This document shows positions 52,691 through 63,480 of a DNA stretch of 64,000 nucleotides, piece after piece. Under the pieces are notes generated by a model, which ran no database searches, was not told where the DNA came from, and saw nothing but the letters and a program-made list of their open reading frames with translations. The position numbers and the translations under genes are program-made. Origin of the DNA: Ophthalmolycus amberensis (lineage: Eukaryota > Chordata > Actinopteri > Perciformes > Zoarcidae); contig JAFEUB010000778.1 in the NCBI GenBank assembly GCA_024529925.1, forward strand, positions 535,001-599,000, given 5' to 3'. Position 1 is the stretch's first letter; every line of letters begins with the position of its first letter.

Positions 52691-55600
52691 TATTTTTTTT
52701 TGTTTACTTGCTTCAAATGCCTCTTCTATTCAGGTCAGTAAAGCGGCATGTGCTGAATTGAAATAGTGTTTTGGAGTGCCCCCCCCCACCATCTACTGCA
52801 AGCAATACGAAAACGCAGGGATAAATGAGTGATTGCCTGAGCAGCCAATCGAAGGCAAACATAAAAAAAAGAAGTCGGGTCGAGTGAAGATGATCTTCAT
52901 GATGGGCCCCCCACTGTAAAATAGTAAGAGCCTCAAGCAAAGCAAAAACACAGTCGCTGAGAAAAGAGGAAAATATCTTTGAATAGTGAGACTCAAACAA
53001 AAAGAACTGTGTGGGAAAACAAGAGCAACAATTATCCCTGTGGACAACAGGTGTGCAAGACAAAGCGCTGCCTCTCCAGGTGATTTGAAAAGCAGGATTT
53101 CAGAGTGGAAACCTCCCCCCTCCTTGAAGACAAATAAAGCAGGTGTGGTATCAGCTAGGCTGCTGAAATCCTGCAACAAACTGCCTTTAGACCGTCTTAC
53201 ACTTTTACTTCAATGAGTCCCTAAGCTGCAGCGCTACAAGAAGCCAAAAACAATACAGAACTGGCACTCTCCGTCTCTGCGAACAGCATGGAAGAGCCGA
53301 GTTGACGATTACGTTGCCAGCAAGTCGGTGTACCTGATGCACACTAAAGACTGATAATGATGCCCAAATAAGTCTACAGGTGGCGACTAAAGTTACACTT
53401 TTCATGCGGTCCTGCTTAATAGCCTGCAGCATTGTCTGGTTCCTGTTCTGACAGTGCTGCACGTTATTCTGTACAAAGAAATTCATTTTTGGAGGGTGCG
53501 CTTTTGCCGTCTCCGTTATTTATTATATGTCCAGGGTGGACTCCATTGGGTGCGTGCTTAGGCTAAAGTGTTCACATGTGGAGTTGGAGCGTGTTAAGTC
53601 CCGGCTGGAATGGTGAACATACCTCGTCGTGGGTCAAAATGCTTGTCAAAAGGGACTCTGTGACCTGTTGTTCACGCTACAGGAGAAGTCTGGGGATCAC
53701 AAGAATCATTGACTTCACACATCTGAACGGCATAACGCCTGCAGCACACACGGGACGCGCAATACGGACAGAAGTACTAAAGGTACAGTAGCCAGGATGG
53801 GCCGAACAAGGACGTGGGTGAAGATTAATGAGTGTTTCGATGCGTGCCTCATGCGATGCCCTTTAGTCCTTTTTGTAGTGTGTTGCATTGACCGCAAATT
53901 TCAACAGTCATGCAAAACTGCACGACTTAGCCACATATCAGTTTACATTGTACGCTTAGCTTTGCATAACCATATGCCAGTAAGTGTATGCTTAAGTGTT
54001 GAAGCATCAGCATCAGAAATCTACAAGTGACACATGGATGATATTGCTTTCATGAGTATCATCACTCAAAAGGCTTTGTCGAACAAAAGGGACGATCAAG
54101 CGAAACCTCCTCCTTGCTGCACTTACGAAAGAGTCATTGCCAGCTATTCATCATTAAGAATGCAAATAATTCTGTGCTGTCATGCGTGTATGTAATCCCT
54201 GATAAAGGTTACTGCAGCCAAGGAGTTGTTTTTATATTGGAGGTGTTGTCTATCCAGGTATGTCTAAATTTGTTGTGTGCTTGAAACAGGTGAAGTGTTC
54301 AGTAAAGGAATGTAAAAGCATCACTTTTGTCACCGGAGTATTGCGACTAGACAACTCAGAAGTCTCTTTGACTTTCACAGACAGAAAAACCATCTGTTCG
54401 CCAGCGTAGTCCTGAGGGAAGTAAGTTAGGATAGTGACTATAAATATCACTGGGCCCCATGCTAACAATAGAGAACTACAACATCGATACAAACAGTATC
54501 TATTCCAAATAAAAAGCCGTGCTTGTAGTTCCCCAGGCAGTTCAAGGAGGACAGGGGCACCATGCTGGGATTCCGCTACGCAGCAAAGTAGCCCATCGTC
54601 ACCGTGGGCATCCTCACCAGACTTGGCAGCTTCACTAAAACAGAACTCAGAAAAAATGCAACGCCGCATGCCAAAGCAGACTGTGTGCTGACGTAGAGAA
54701 CCACCAGGTGATGTTAGGATAAAAAAGGAATCCGCCAAAGACGTCGAGTGCCACAGCAGACAACGGTCCATTCACCATCACCTTTCATATTCTCCGTGAG
54801 CAGCGTGGCTTTTAGCCTTCAGGCACCAGCAGCTTCAAAGACTGTTTGGAATCAGAACCACTCCCGGAGATGTTTTACCTGTGCTCAATGTTCACATCAA
54901 GCACAGTTTCTCTTTGAAGATAAATTAGGAGTTATTTAGCATTAGAGCTAAGTGCAGTTCAACCAGGGGAAATCGACCAGAACAAGGCAAGTCAGACAAG
55001 CTTTCAGTAAATTTTACAATTTCCAAATTTTTGGTGAATTTCAACGAACTGACCAGCAGGTAATCTGCCAATTCTAAGCTTATGTTTAATCACAATGACT
55101 CAAATAATACTTGTTTAGATCATGATGATCATTAGAAGTTTCTAAAACTGAAAAAGTAACTTTCATCAATGAGCACTGGTTGCATTCGATTGGGTCGTGT
55201 AACTGACTAACGATCAAATAAGTTTGTAAAAGACACAGCAGACTGTAGCTACTTCATATGATTCAGTTTCTCTTCATGTTAAATGATCTGACTGCATGAC
55301 ATTATTTATAGGCAGGTCATTGGCAACAAGCTTGGTAGTCGTTGATTGTAAACAGCAGAGTAACTTGTTAGCACATTAGAAAATAGATACGTTTGTAATT
55401 ACGTTTAATACTGTCGAGTAGACCGCCAAGAAACAAAAGGAACTCTATGGAGGGGTGGAGCGTTGGGAGAGGGGAGGGGGGGCAGGCCCCCTTCTGCATA
55501 ACAAACCCATCGCCTTCTGTTTTATTTTCTCTCTCTCCCTCATTCCTCTCTCTATAGGACGCCTTCATTGCTCACACAATACAAATCACTGGTCTCTATT

Positions 55601-57066
55601 CATGCACTGATTAATATGCAAAGACAGCCCATCCTCATCTAACAGTCAGGAGAGAAGAAATATAAAAGCCAGCCGCGTCATTTTGAACTCATTCGTTTGG
55701 AACTGTCTGCACTTTTTGAGTCAGCGTAAAGAAGCGCTGTGAGATGACGCGAATGTATGGACAATGCATCAAAACCCGCTGCCTCGGGTTCCATTCTCAT
55801 TTGATCATATTTTGACCTTTTCATATGAAGTTTTCTCCACAGATCTGCAGAGTCATGCACTACTGACATTATGACCGGTCTGTATTTATTACGCTCCATG
55901 TTCCTCTATTCATATTTGTTATAATAATCTGGGATTATAACTGAAAATATGTATAAAATACCATTAAACAACACACAGAAAGTGACTGGGTAGAATAGGA
56001 AGCAAAAGAAGATGGAAAGAGGCATGAATGCCCAGTAGAACATGCAGCTAAACTCTCAATAAGAAATCACTTGATGCTGTTTTTTTGCCCATATGAAACT
56101 GTACAGTAGTATCCAGTTGATGTCTGAATATGAGCCGAGTCCAAAGTGGGTTCAGCTGTAATCTGAGCAGTGCCTGCACTGATGGGAATTTAAACAACAT
56201 AACCTGCGATACATTGGTACAAAATGTGTATGTCACTTTGACTGCAGCATAGATCGTGTTGCCACTACAGAGCAAAGTTCCAGTTTTATTCTGAGCGCAG
56301 ACTAAAAACGCCTTATAATTTTCCCTTGTTTGGCCGCTTTTTCCAGTTCCCCCTCAGTCAAAAATAGCCTGTATTATTTTCATAGTGGCTTTGAACTCAC
56401 CACAGCAGTTAAAGTCCCATATGTGAGCCATTTAGGAATTGTGTATTTTTTTTTCTCCCTCTGAATTTCAAGTTAAACTTCTTTTTTTCTTGTTTGAAGT
56501 TCAGCTCTATGCTTGATGTACAAAAAAAACACAGTTTTACTGTAGATCTAGAGGATCATTCAATAACCTTCACAGTTCACATTGTCTCAAGATTCAAAAG
56601 CACACGGATGTGCTTTTCTTTTGAACTCAGTATCTTGAGTTTCATAAAGGGAAGGGCAGGTGCACAGCAGAAACTGAGCGTTCAGACCAAACGTAGCATT
56701 TGAACAACACAAAGCGTTTCTTATTGGTGGGGGCTTGTTGTTTCAGCTACCAAGGACATGAAAAAATACAATTGAGGAAGTCCAGTTTGAGTAATAGGCG
56801 CATGACTCTGAAAGTCTGTCTGACACTGAAACACGGCTGTGGTCGAGGGACCAAAGAAACACTCAACGGTTTTGTCGGCGAAACGATTCGTGGATTTAAA
56901 CGGCAGATCTATAAAACTGAGTTTTTCCACAAAGAATCACACAAAAGCACCAGGTTAAATCTAGAGTTTAGCAGAACTGTGTCAATAAGTTTCTTGGAAA
57001 TAAGTCATCCAGCATGAAAAATGCATAATAAAAGAAACAAACAAATCTAAATCAATGAAGACCAAA
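52691..57066. other. Intronic sequence without recognised genes
   Basis: It contains a C9 run at 52779-52787 and a TATAAAAG box at 55661-55668 preceded by a long pyrimidine tract ending in AG (near 55557). The 173-codon minus frame at 54250-54771 lacks any recognised domain. No spliced gene could be built from these signals. Confidence 0.4.
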
Positions 57067-57102
57067 GCAACCGATTTATCGATCGACTAATCGGGTAGCC
57101 CT
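57067..57102. mobile_element. Short end fragment of a TCGATTAATCG-type DNA element
   Basis: GCAACCGATTTATCGATCGA followed by CTAATCGG and AGCCCT resembles the terminal segment of the repeat family seen at 22869-23073. Only about 36 bases are recognisable. Confidence 0.35.
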
Positions 57103-59459
57103 CGTTCTTACACTTACGAGGAGTACTGCACTGTAATACATTATATGCAAGTTACGTCACGAACGTAGTTATTTTACACAACAAACAAAGGTATTCTAAC
57201 CAAAACTGCAGTATTGTCCTTAACCTAACCAAGGCTAGCTCAGGCGCACTGATCGCCCGCGTTGCTGGACATTCGTAGGAGAACGCACACAAATTTAGAA
57301 AGAACTTTTCTTCAGATATATCACGCGTATGAGGAAACGTTGCTTTATCATACCATGAGGAAGGGTTTAAAAACCCAGCAAAGTCATCACAATGAAAATA
57401 ATGTTATCCTCCATCTCGACATCTGAATCAACCTCTCAACGACTATAGCAACAAAATAAATCACAAACTCTGGCAAACAATCTAAAATCATACGGCCAAA
57501 ATCCAATTCAGGCATCAGCAGTCACCAAGTATCACCTCTTCAACCTTCAACTGATAACTTCACATCCCTCAAGGGGGGTGGCACTCTCATTTTAACTCTA
57601 GAACCAGTGTGACGAATAGTTGTGTGTCTCTGATTAGCCCCCCCCATCACCTTACACTCTTTCGGGTTGCAGAATGAGGACTTTGGATATGGTAGATCAC
57701 TCCGATAGCACAAGGTCAGAAGTGGTAATAAACACCAGACTCAATCCATCTGGCTGCAGACAGACCACGACAAGAAAGGCCAGTCTGTCTCCACTTCTAA
57801 AATCATATTCTATTTAATCTGGCCATTATTCAATTTTTTTTTTGTTAAGGTGGTGTGGCTCTCCATATCTTAATGTTTGTGACAAGACTCGAAATTTCAT
57901 TTCCATTGAACTGGAACAGGAAATCAATCGATGTAATTAAATTGCTCAGCCTTCTAACAGTATGATACTGTCATTACCCTTTTAATAAACCCCGGGCCTA
58001 TCAAGTAATGTGATCAATTTCTTTGAATCTCTTCCTCTATCGCAAAAGAGCAGAGCTAAGGCTCGGTTGTCTAATTATCTCCCTTTTGGTTCCTTTGACT
58101 TTTCCTCCCGAATGAGGTGCAGAGAACTGCGGGGGTGGCAGAATATTTCAGCAGCATCGTGAATCATAGAAGAAGAAAAAAAAAGTGTACTTGACAGGTT
58201 GACACAGTGTTTTTTGTGTGAAAGGTGGAAGGCAAGAAAGTGTTGATTTGAAAATACCTTGAAAATATTGCAAAAACTGTTAAACTAAATAAAAACCTGT
58301 ATTTAACCAATGGGTATGCCTCCCATGGTGCATGTCTGGGTGCATCGCAAAGGTTTGACAATATTGTCAAGGTCACAGATCTGCAAGTTGACACGTGTCA
58401 TGCGCACATAACACATTAGCTCCTCACCAAGCCGACAATATTGGCTCAATTGTAGCTCACAAATACCACACGTTGAACAGTTTGTCCACTAGAGGGTACT
58501 GACATGTTTATTTTTAAACTTAAAAAATGTCAAGCTCAGTAGGCTTCATATTGTTCACAATGCCTTAATAACAAATGGGCCCTTGGTCTATCATCCAACC
58601 ATCTATCATCTACTGAATATTTAACTCAAATACATATATCAGCTTTCAAATAAGTCCGTTTTGTATTCTGACAAAAGTAACACTGAAGGCAAAAATAGGA
58701 AATGAATAAAGAAAACTCCAGACAATTGGAATACGGAGGAAGAATGGTGAAATCCAAACCTGAGGTTATAATCATCCCTGTATATTGGCACAATGTCTAA
58801 TACATTTAATTAAATCATTATTATTAGAATAAAGCTATTCTTCCCCTCTCCAAGGACCCCTGGGGGTCCACAAACTCCACTTGGAGCACACAGTTGCAGT
58901 CTGAAAGAGGGGCAGATGCAGGGAGGGAAGGATGTGAGAAGCGGGAGCGGTGGGGGTAATGGGTCCCCCCCTCCCTCCCTATATAACCATGGGAGCGCTG
59001 GGATTGGATTCTATTGTATACATTGAATGACTATTCAGTCGTCCTCAATGGATGACGAATTCCCTCCCAACCAACCAACCAAATTAAAACCAAAAAAAAC
59101 GATCAAATCAGCCAGGCCCTGTGTGCTGTCAACGTCATTTTGCGCCTAAAAACGCACTGCGCTATTAAGTTGGAAACTCAACTCTTGTTATTTGGTTGGA
59201 TAGAAAAAAAACAAAATAAACGGAGGTTATGTCACATAAAGAAGGTCAGAGGCTGTTAATCCTACACGGTCAGACTGATGGTAAACTAAAATCCCACACT
59301 GACACATAAACGCAGAATAACGTTTTTTTTTGTGCCAAATCCGGTGATGGCCAGAGACGGAAAGGTGGCCGCATCTAATCCATCCTGGGAATAGAGTTCA
59401 GGCGCGTGCTTGTGAGAAAACACAATTTGATTTTATGGTCTTGATAAAATGTCCCTTAA
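57103..59459. other. Promoter-proximal part of intron 1, no gene seen
   Basis: This unique-looking stretch lies within 3.2 kb of exon 1. The segment 57790-58130 is CpG-poor with ordered words (AAATCAATCGATG and TAATTA at 57921-57939, CCCCGGGCC at 57991), a candidate conserved element. A CTCF-like site is at 58486-58500 and a plus-strand TATATAA at 58980-58986 just after a pyrimidine tract. Confidence 0.4.
58486..58500 (+). promoter_or_regulatory. CTCF-like motif
   Basis: CCACTAGAGGGTACT fits the CTCF core consensus CCASYAGRGGGCRS at all but one position (T in place of C in the GGGC step). It lies 1.7 kb inside intron 1 from the exon 1 donor. A site here could act as a boundary or promoter loop anchor; this is inference. 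Confidence 0.4.
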
Positions 59460-59686
59460 AAGCGGTTTCCAGTGGACTGAAACAAAGCATCCCCCGCGAA
59501 GAGCGAGCGACGCTCCGGACACCGCATCCCCTGTGCGTCACGGCTGACCCAGCAGAAGTGTAGACAGCCGAGCTGGACTTTCGGGTGAGCCGTTTAGTTT
59601 TGGGCTTATTTGACATTTGAAGCGGAAAAACGGTGGCTTGCACACAGCCAAAGAGAGTGTAAGCAAAGCACTATCTGCTGGCTCGA

Positions 59687-59702
59687 GGGGGGGGGGGGGG
59701 GG
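59687..59702. repeat. G16 mononucleotide run
   Basis: Sixteen G within the CpG-rich domain, a possible quadruplex near the ncam1 promoter. Confidence 0.95.
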
Positions 59703-60227
59703 CACAGAAGCGCCCCTGACCACCAAGTCCTGATCTCAGCCAGCATCCACGAACAAATGAACTCGAGTCTAAGGCGGATACAAATAATAATAAAAACAAC
59801 ACAGCACGTGTGGGTCAAAATGAGGCAAAGCGACGATGTGCCTTAACTCGGGATGAGCCTGAGCTGGCACGCTCCTCTGTAATGCGCGGAGATATTCAAA
59901 AATGCACCGAAGGCAAGCGGCTCCTGATACGAAAATATACCACGAATCTGGCTCTGGTATTCCACGCAGTTTTGCAGCTCAAAACAGCGACGATCATCTC
60001 ACTCCTCACAGAAACTTTTGGTACGATCGTGATGATTTGCGCAGAGGCACCAGCAGCTCTAACCTGACACCGCTGTCCGGAGTCAGTGACAAGGATGCCG
60101 CTGGCGGGACCAGAGGATGCTGCTCCCGGAGTCAGCGCAGCTCGGCCTTGGCGTTGCACAGATTTGGGCTTTTGGCTTCAGCATTTGAATAACGTTCTGC
60201 GAATAATAAATAACACAAGCTTCTCAC

Positions 60228-60279
60228 CTGCACAGCCAGCGAATAGCAATCCCCAGATGAGGTCCCGTATTTGAAGCAT
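60228..60279 (-). CDS. ncam1: ncam1 first coding exon (signal peptide), partial CDS
   Basis: Seen: on the minus strand an ATG at 60279 opens 17 codons, MLQIRDLIWGLLFAGCA, plus one base, then a consensus donor (G|GTGAGA) at 60227. The peptide has a charged start (Arg5, Asp6), a hydrophobic core (residues 7-14) and small residues at the end, as in a secretory signal peptide. The base at -3 is A, a good start context, and I see no upstream ATG between 60280 and about 60480. Known: NCAM1 is an immunoglobulin/fibronectin-III cell-surface adhesion protein of neurons and other cells; its recalled first residues agree at 11 of 17 positions, including MLQ, DLIW, F13, G15 and A17, and I recall its first exon as also 17 codons plus one base. 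Inference: this is exon 1 of ncam1, with the mature Ig domains encoded beyond the left edge. NCAM2 starts differently. The a or b paralogue cannot be decided here. Confidence 0.82.
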
Positions 60280-60478
60280 TGTAATGTGTCACAGATATTC
60301 TCCTTGCAGAGCAGACGCACTTTTAAAACAAGCGAGGTGTCTCTACTGAGGAAAGAAGGGGGGGGAGGTAAAGAGAGCCGTTCCAGGGGAGGACAACTGC
60401 TACCGGACGGATTTTTGGTCCTTGTCGCTACCCGTGTTCACGGCACAATGAGTGACAAGCAGCAGCCGTAGCACGCAC

Positions 60479-60495
60479 TCACACACACACACACA
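60479..60495. repeat. (CA)n array in the ncam1 upstream region
   Basis: About eight units, about 200 bases upstream of the ATG. Confidence 0.9.
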
Positions 60496-60559
60496 GTCAG
60501 TAGACACTAACACGAATTACTCCGCCCGGTAGGCAATACCCCCGCACAAGAGATGCACA

Positions 60560-60618
60560 CACGCACACACAAGAGAGAGAGAGAGAGGGAGAGAGAGGGA
60601 GAGACACGCACACACACG
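60560..60618. repeat. Compound (CA)n/(GA)n array
   Basis: CA units flank a GA tract with GGGA steps, about 280-340 bases upstream of the ATG. On the gene strand it reads as a TC/TG tract. Confidence 0.9.
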
Positions 60619-60660
60619 AGGGGGCGGGCTGAGGTGAATGCAGGAACAAAGTAGTGCGCA

Positions 60661-61199
60661 GAGCTGACAGTGTAGACAGCAGATGGTCACCAAGGGCTCT
60701 AATTCGGATTACTGAGTTTACAAACCCCCTAACTGAGGTTTAGGAACACATGGAGCAACATAATTATTCTAGACGGAGGACTAATTAATGTTTAAAAAAA
60801 AAAAAAAACATTTCATATATAAATTGTTTAAATAACTAATATATTTAGTTTTGTTCTAAACTACTTTGTTGTTTCATTTAAAACACAAAATATCACCTTG
60901 CAAAATGTTTAGGCTCATGTATTTGGTTAAATCAAGGTATTTTGGTTTATATGTCAAATCTCTCGAAATAATTTTCTTAAAATAACTATTTGTTTTGGTA
61001 GGGTACTGACTGCTCTTTCAGTTAGTTGTGTGAAGTTTATAAGCAACATTTCCAGAGGATTTTCTTGTTCAAACAGCTTCATTAACATCAGCAGAACACG
61101 ATGTTAACGCAGCATTGACATATTATCACCTTACAAAGTAATTATGGTGAAGTTGTTTGAAAAAAACTGGCTTATTCACACATCCAGCCGCTACGTTAC
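60661..61199. other. AT-rich upstream flank, nothing recognised
   Basis: It contains an A15 run at 60793-60808. No coding frame or repeat was recognised. Confidence 0.5.
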
Positions 61200-61795
61200 A
61201 GAGCAACATTAGCATTCATTTAAATCAGGCAGACACCTCCGCTTCTGAAAAGTGAAGCCAATTCGGAAGTGCATTAAACTTGCATTCTTTCTAATGGCAG
61301 GGGGCGACTCCTCCGGTTGCAAAAAATAGGTCCGTTTGAATAGAAGAAAAGAGAAAATGACCCTACTTCCCATTTGATTTATTACCTGAGTAAACATTGT
61401 AAACGTGAGTTTATAGTCTCAATGGCTAAATTAAAGTCTTCTTCATCACATCATGACGTTCATTTAGTAAAGCATGGTCCCATTTAGAGTAAAATAGATG
61501 ATTAAGCATACTTTAAGGCGTGGCTACCTTGTGACTGTCAGGTCACAACTTGAACCCTGTCATGGTGTCTGTTTAGGTAATTAAAGTTAATTGTAACCTT
61601 TTTAGTTGCCAAAAAATGACCAAAACATCATTCGGTTGTACTTAGCTTCATCCTCTCGTGTCACTTCTGGTTGCAAAAAAACAAGATGGCGCCATCCGAA
61701 ATGCCAAACTCAAGGCTTCAAAACTGCAGTCAACAAACCAATGGGTGACGTCACGGTGACTACGCCCACTTCTTCTTATACCAGTCTATGATTCG
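61200..61795 (+). mobile_element. Dispersed non-autonomous repeat B (shares terminus with repeat A)
   Basis: The strings AGACACCTCCGCTTCTGAAA, AGTGAAGCCAATTCGGAAGT, GGCAGGGGGCGACTCCTCCG, ATGACCAAAACATCATTCGG and AAACAAGATGGCGCCATCC occur in an order that I recall from an abundant fish repeat. It ends ATGGGTGACGTCAC...CGCCCAC...CAGTCTATG at 61741-61790. It has no coding capacity; the class is uncertain, most likely a MITE-like DNA element. It lies about 0.9 kb upstream of the ncam1 ATG. Confidence 0.7.
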
Positions 61796-63323
61796 TAGTC
61801 GTGTTTGCATCCGCCTGATGTATGTCGAGTCCATACTCTCTCTAAAAATGTGCCACGGCACCACAAACCCAGCCTCCATTAAAAGGTTTTGCACGCTAAT
61901 GATAAACTTACCGGCTGGAGCAGTCAACCCGAGACGAGTACCACTAGTGTTAGCGTCTAACAGTACTTGAAAAGTAGAGGGGCCCCACACTCCTCTCGGT
62001 ATGTGAGGGGGCCGCTTGATTTGACAAACTTAAACTGATCATTAGCTTCTGCTGAACTTAAAAATGGTGAGGTTGAATAATTACATCGCTACACTACATT
62101 CCATCCACTTTAAAACACACGTCCTGTATTTGACAGTTATATAAAGATGCTAATCCAAACCTATCCTTGAAGTATTAAGTAGGTTTCTTTAAGAACTGCA
62201 TACAATTAACTTCACTGGCAAGCAGAAGTGTAGGAGTTTAACTTTTTAGCTCTTTTGCCTCACAAAATAAAACCAGATTGCCAACCTGGGTCGCTGCTTT
62301 GCCGTTTGCTGTCTGCAGTCCAGGGAATCCTCTGACCAGGTTGTTGCTCGGGGAATGGCAAGGTACAACACATCCTGAGTCAGTTTTAATATTTCAGGGA
62401 ACCATGAGCTCTCCACCTAAAAGGTCTTTCTGTTTTGTGTGCATCCTCTGGAGTATCGCCTACTTAAAGTAAAGTTATATAGACACATTTCCAAATGTGT
62501 ATGTCACGTCGTATATCCTGTGAAATATTCACACACATCTGGGAGTTGTTTTTCAGTAGTCATTCCTCCACCTGCCCTCAGTGTGTTGGCCTGCCCCGCA
62601 CACCTGTGGCTCATTCCCTCATCAGCCCTCCCTTCTTCCGGCCTCACCATCTGCACATCATTACCTCCTTATCGGCGCTGCTGGGTACAAAGCTATTGTT
62701 TGGATTAAACTACTGGGGAAAGAGACATGCTCTATTTTACATAATTTGCTCTGTAATCAGAAGCTAGTTTGATTGATTATTGAAATTCAGGAGCAGGCAT
62801 TAAGATAGATGCAATTTTATATTCAATTAAGCTTTTTTTTTATAGCATGAGAAAAACATTATTACACAGACCATGATGCATTGCGTTTCTCTGAATTTGC
62901 TTTCGGTGTTCAGCTGAACCTGCTGTGTCAAGTCTCTGTTAATCCCCAGACCCAAACTCCTTTACATCATTTTAAAGTTAAGTTCCTACTTAAGTCTTTC
63001 AGTAGAGGTTGTTACTCATTAGCTTATCATTAGCTTAGCTATACTTAAATGTGACACTGTATCCAAAATATGTCTGTTGAGTATCCAACACTCACCTTAT
63101 TGAAGGTTTCAGGTGTCTGACAAATGCAATTTCAGTGTAAGAATGTATGTGGCTTGTGAAAAATGGGTCTAATATTTACTTTGGCGACAGTGGAGAGCAA
63201 ACAATCGATCCTTCTCCTCAGGACCTGAGTCCTCAGTCTCCTAAAGGGGCGGGGCAGTGGCAAAACCACATGACACAAAAACAGATCACTGACTCAGTGG
63301 GGTGTCTTCTTTCTGAACTGTCT
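61796..63323. other. Upstream flank without recognised genes
   Basis: Short open frames on both strands at 62278-62772 have no domain. No repeat was recognised with confidence. Confidence 0.45.
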
Positions 63324-63480
63324 AAAAAAAAAAGATAATCGTGATTGTTTTAATCAATGTTTAGATAACGATTATTTGATAACCATTGATTATTTTATTT
63401 ATTTTTATGATACAATATTTTTATTGCACTTTCACAAAAAATAAATAAAACAGAGCACTGCTTTTACTCCCGTGTTGTGA
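63324..63480. mobile_element. Possible AT-rich DNA-element remnant
   Basis: AGATAATCGTGATTGTTTTA, TAACGATTATTTGATAACC and ATTGCACTTTCACAAAAAAT, followed by CTGCTTTTACTCCC, resemble internal parts of ATAATCG-type fish repeats. This is word-level evidence from memory. Confidence 0.33.

Larger units (their letters stand above)
1..60227 (-). other. ncam1: Intron 1 of ncam1 (5' part; acceptor lies outside the window)
   Basis: The intron begins with GTGAGA at 60227 on the minus strand and continues past position 1. I looked for the next NCAM1 exon (start of the first Ig domain, with the conserved GESKFFLC-like and YNANIDDAGIY-like strings) in the minus-strand translations and found none. So at least 60.2 kb of intron separates exons 1 and 2. 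Human NCAM1 also has a very large first intron, so this agrees with the exon 1 call. All repeats listed between 1 and 60227 lie within it. If the exon call is wrong, this stretch is simply gene-poor DNA. Confidence 0.65.
59460..60640. promoter_or_regulatory. CpG-rich domain spanning ncam1 exon 1
   Basis: By hand count there are about 40 CpG dinucleotides between 59881 and 60660, and about 10 more in the 80 bases from 59460. Most of the rest of the window has zero or one CpG per 60 bases. The domain covers the exon, the proximal promoter and the first ~770 bases of intron 1, and is interrupted by a G16 run at 59687-59702. CpG-rich domains of this kind mark unmethylated promoters in vertebrates. 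The borders are judged by eye. Confidence 0.6.
60280..60660 (-). promoter_or_regulatory. ncam1: Probable 5' UTR and CpG-rich promoter of ncam1
   Basis: This lies directly upstream of the exon 1 ATG on the minus strand. It contains two GC-box-like sites (TCCGCCCGG at 60521-60529 and GGGGCGGG at 60621-60628), a (CA)n array at 60479-60495 and a GA/CA array at 60560-60618. No convincing TATA box sits at a sensible distance; the TTTTAAAA at 60321-60328 would leave almost no 5' UTR. Known: mammalian NCAM1 has a TATA-less, GC-rich promoter with several start sites, which this resembles. The transcription start cannot be placed from sequence alone, so the left and right limits are approximate. Confidence 0.55.

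Noticed and set aside
54250..54771. 173-codon minus-strand open frame with a hydrophobic stretch
   Set aside because: No recognisable family. The length is within chance expectation, and no splice or promoter context supports it.
60132..60320. Minus-strand frame overlapping ncam1 exon 1, possible uORF
   Set aside because: It begins with GTG, not ATG, and reads through the splice donor. It is not a credible uORF.
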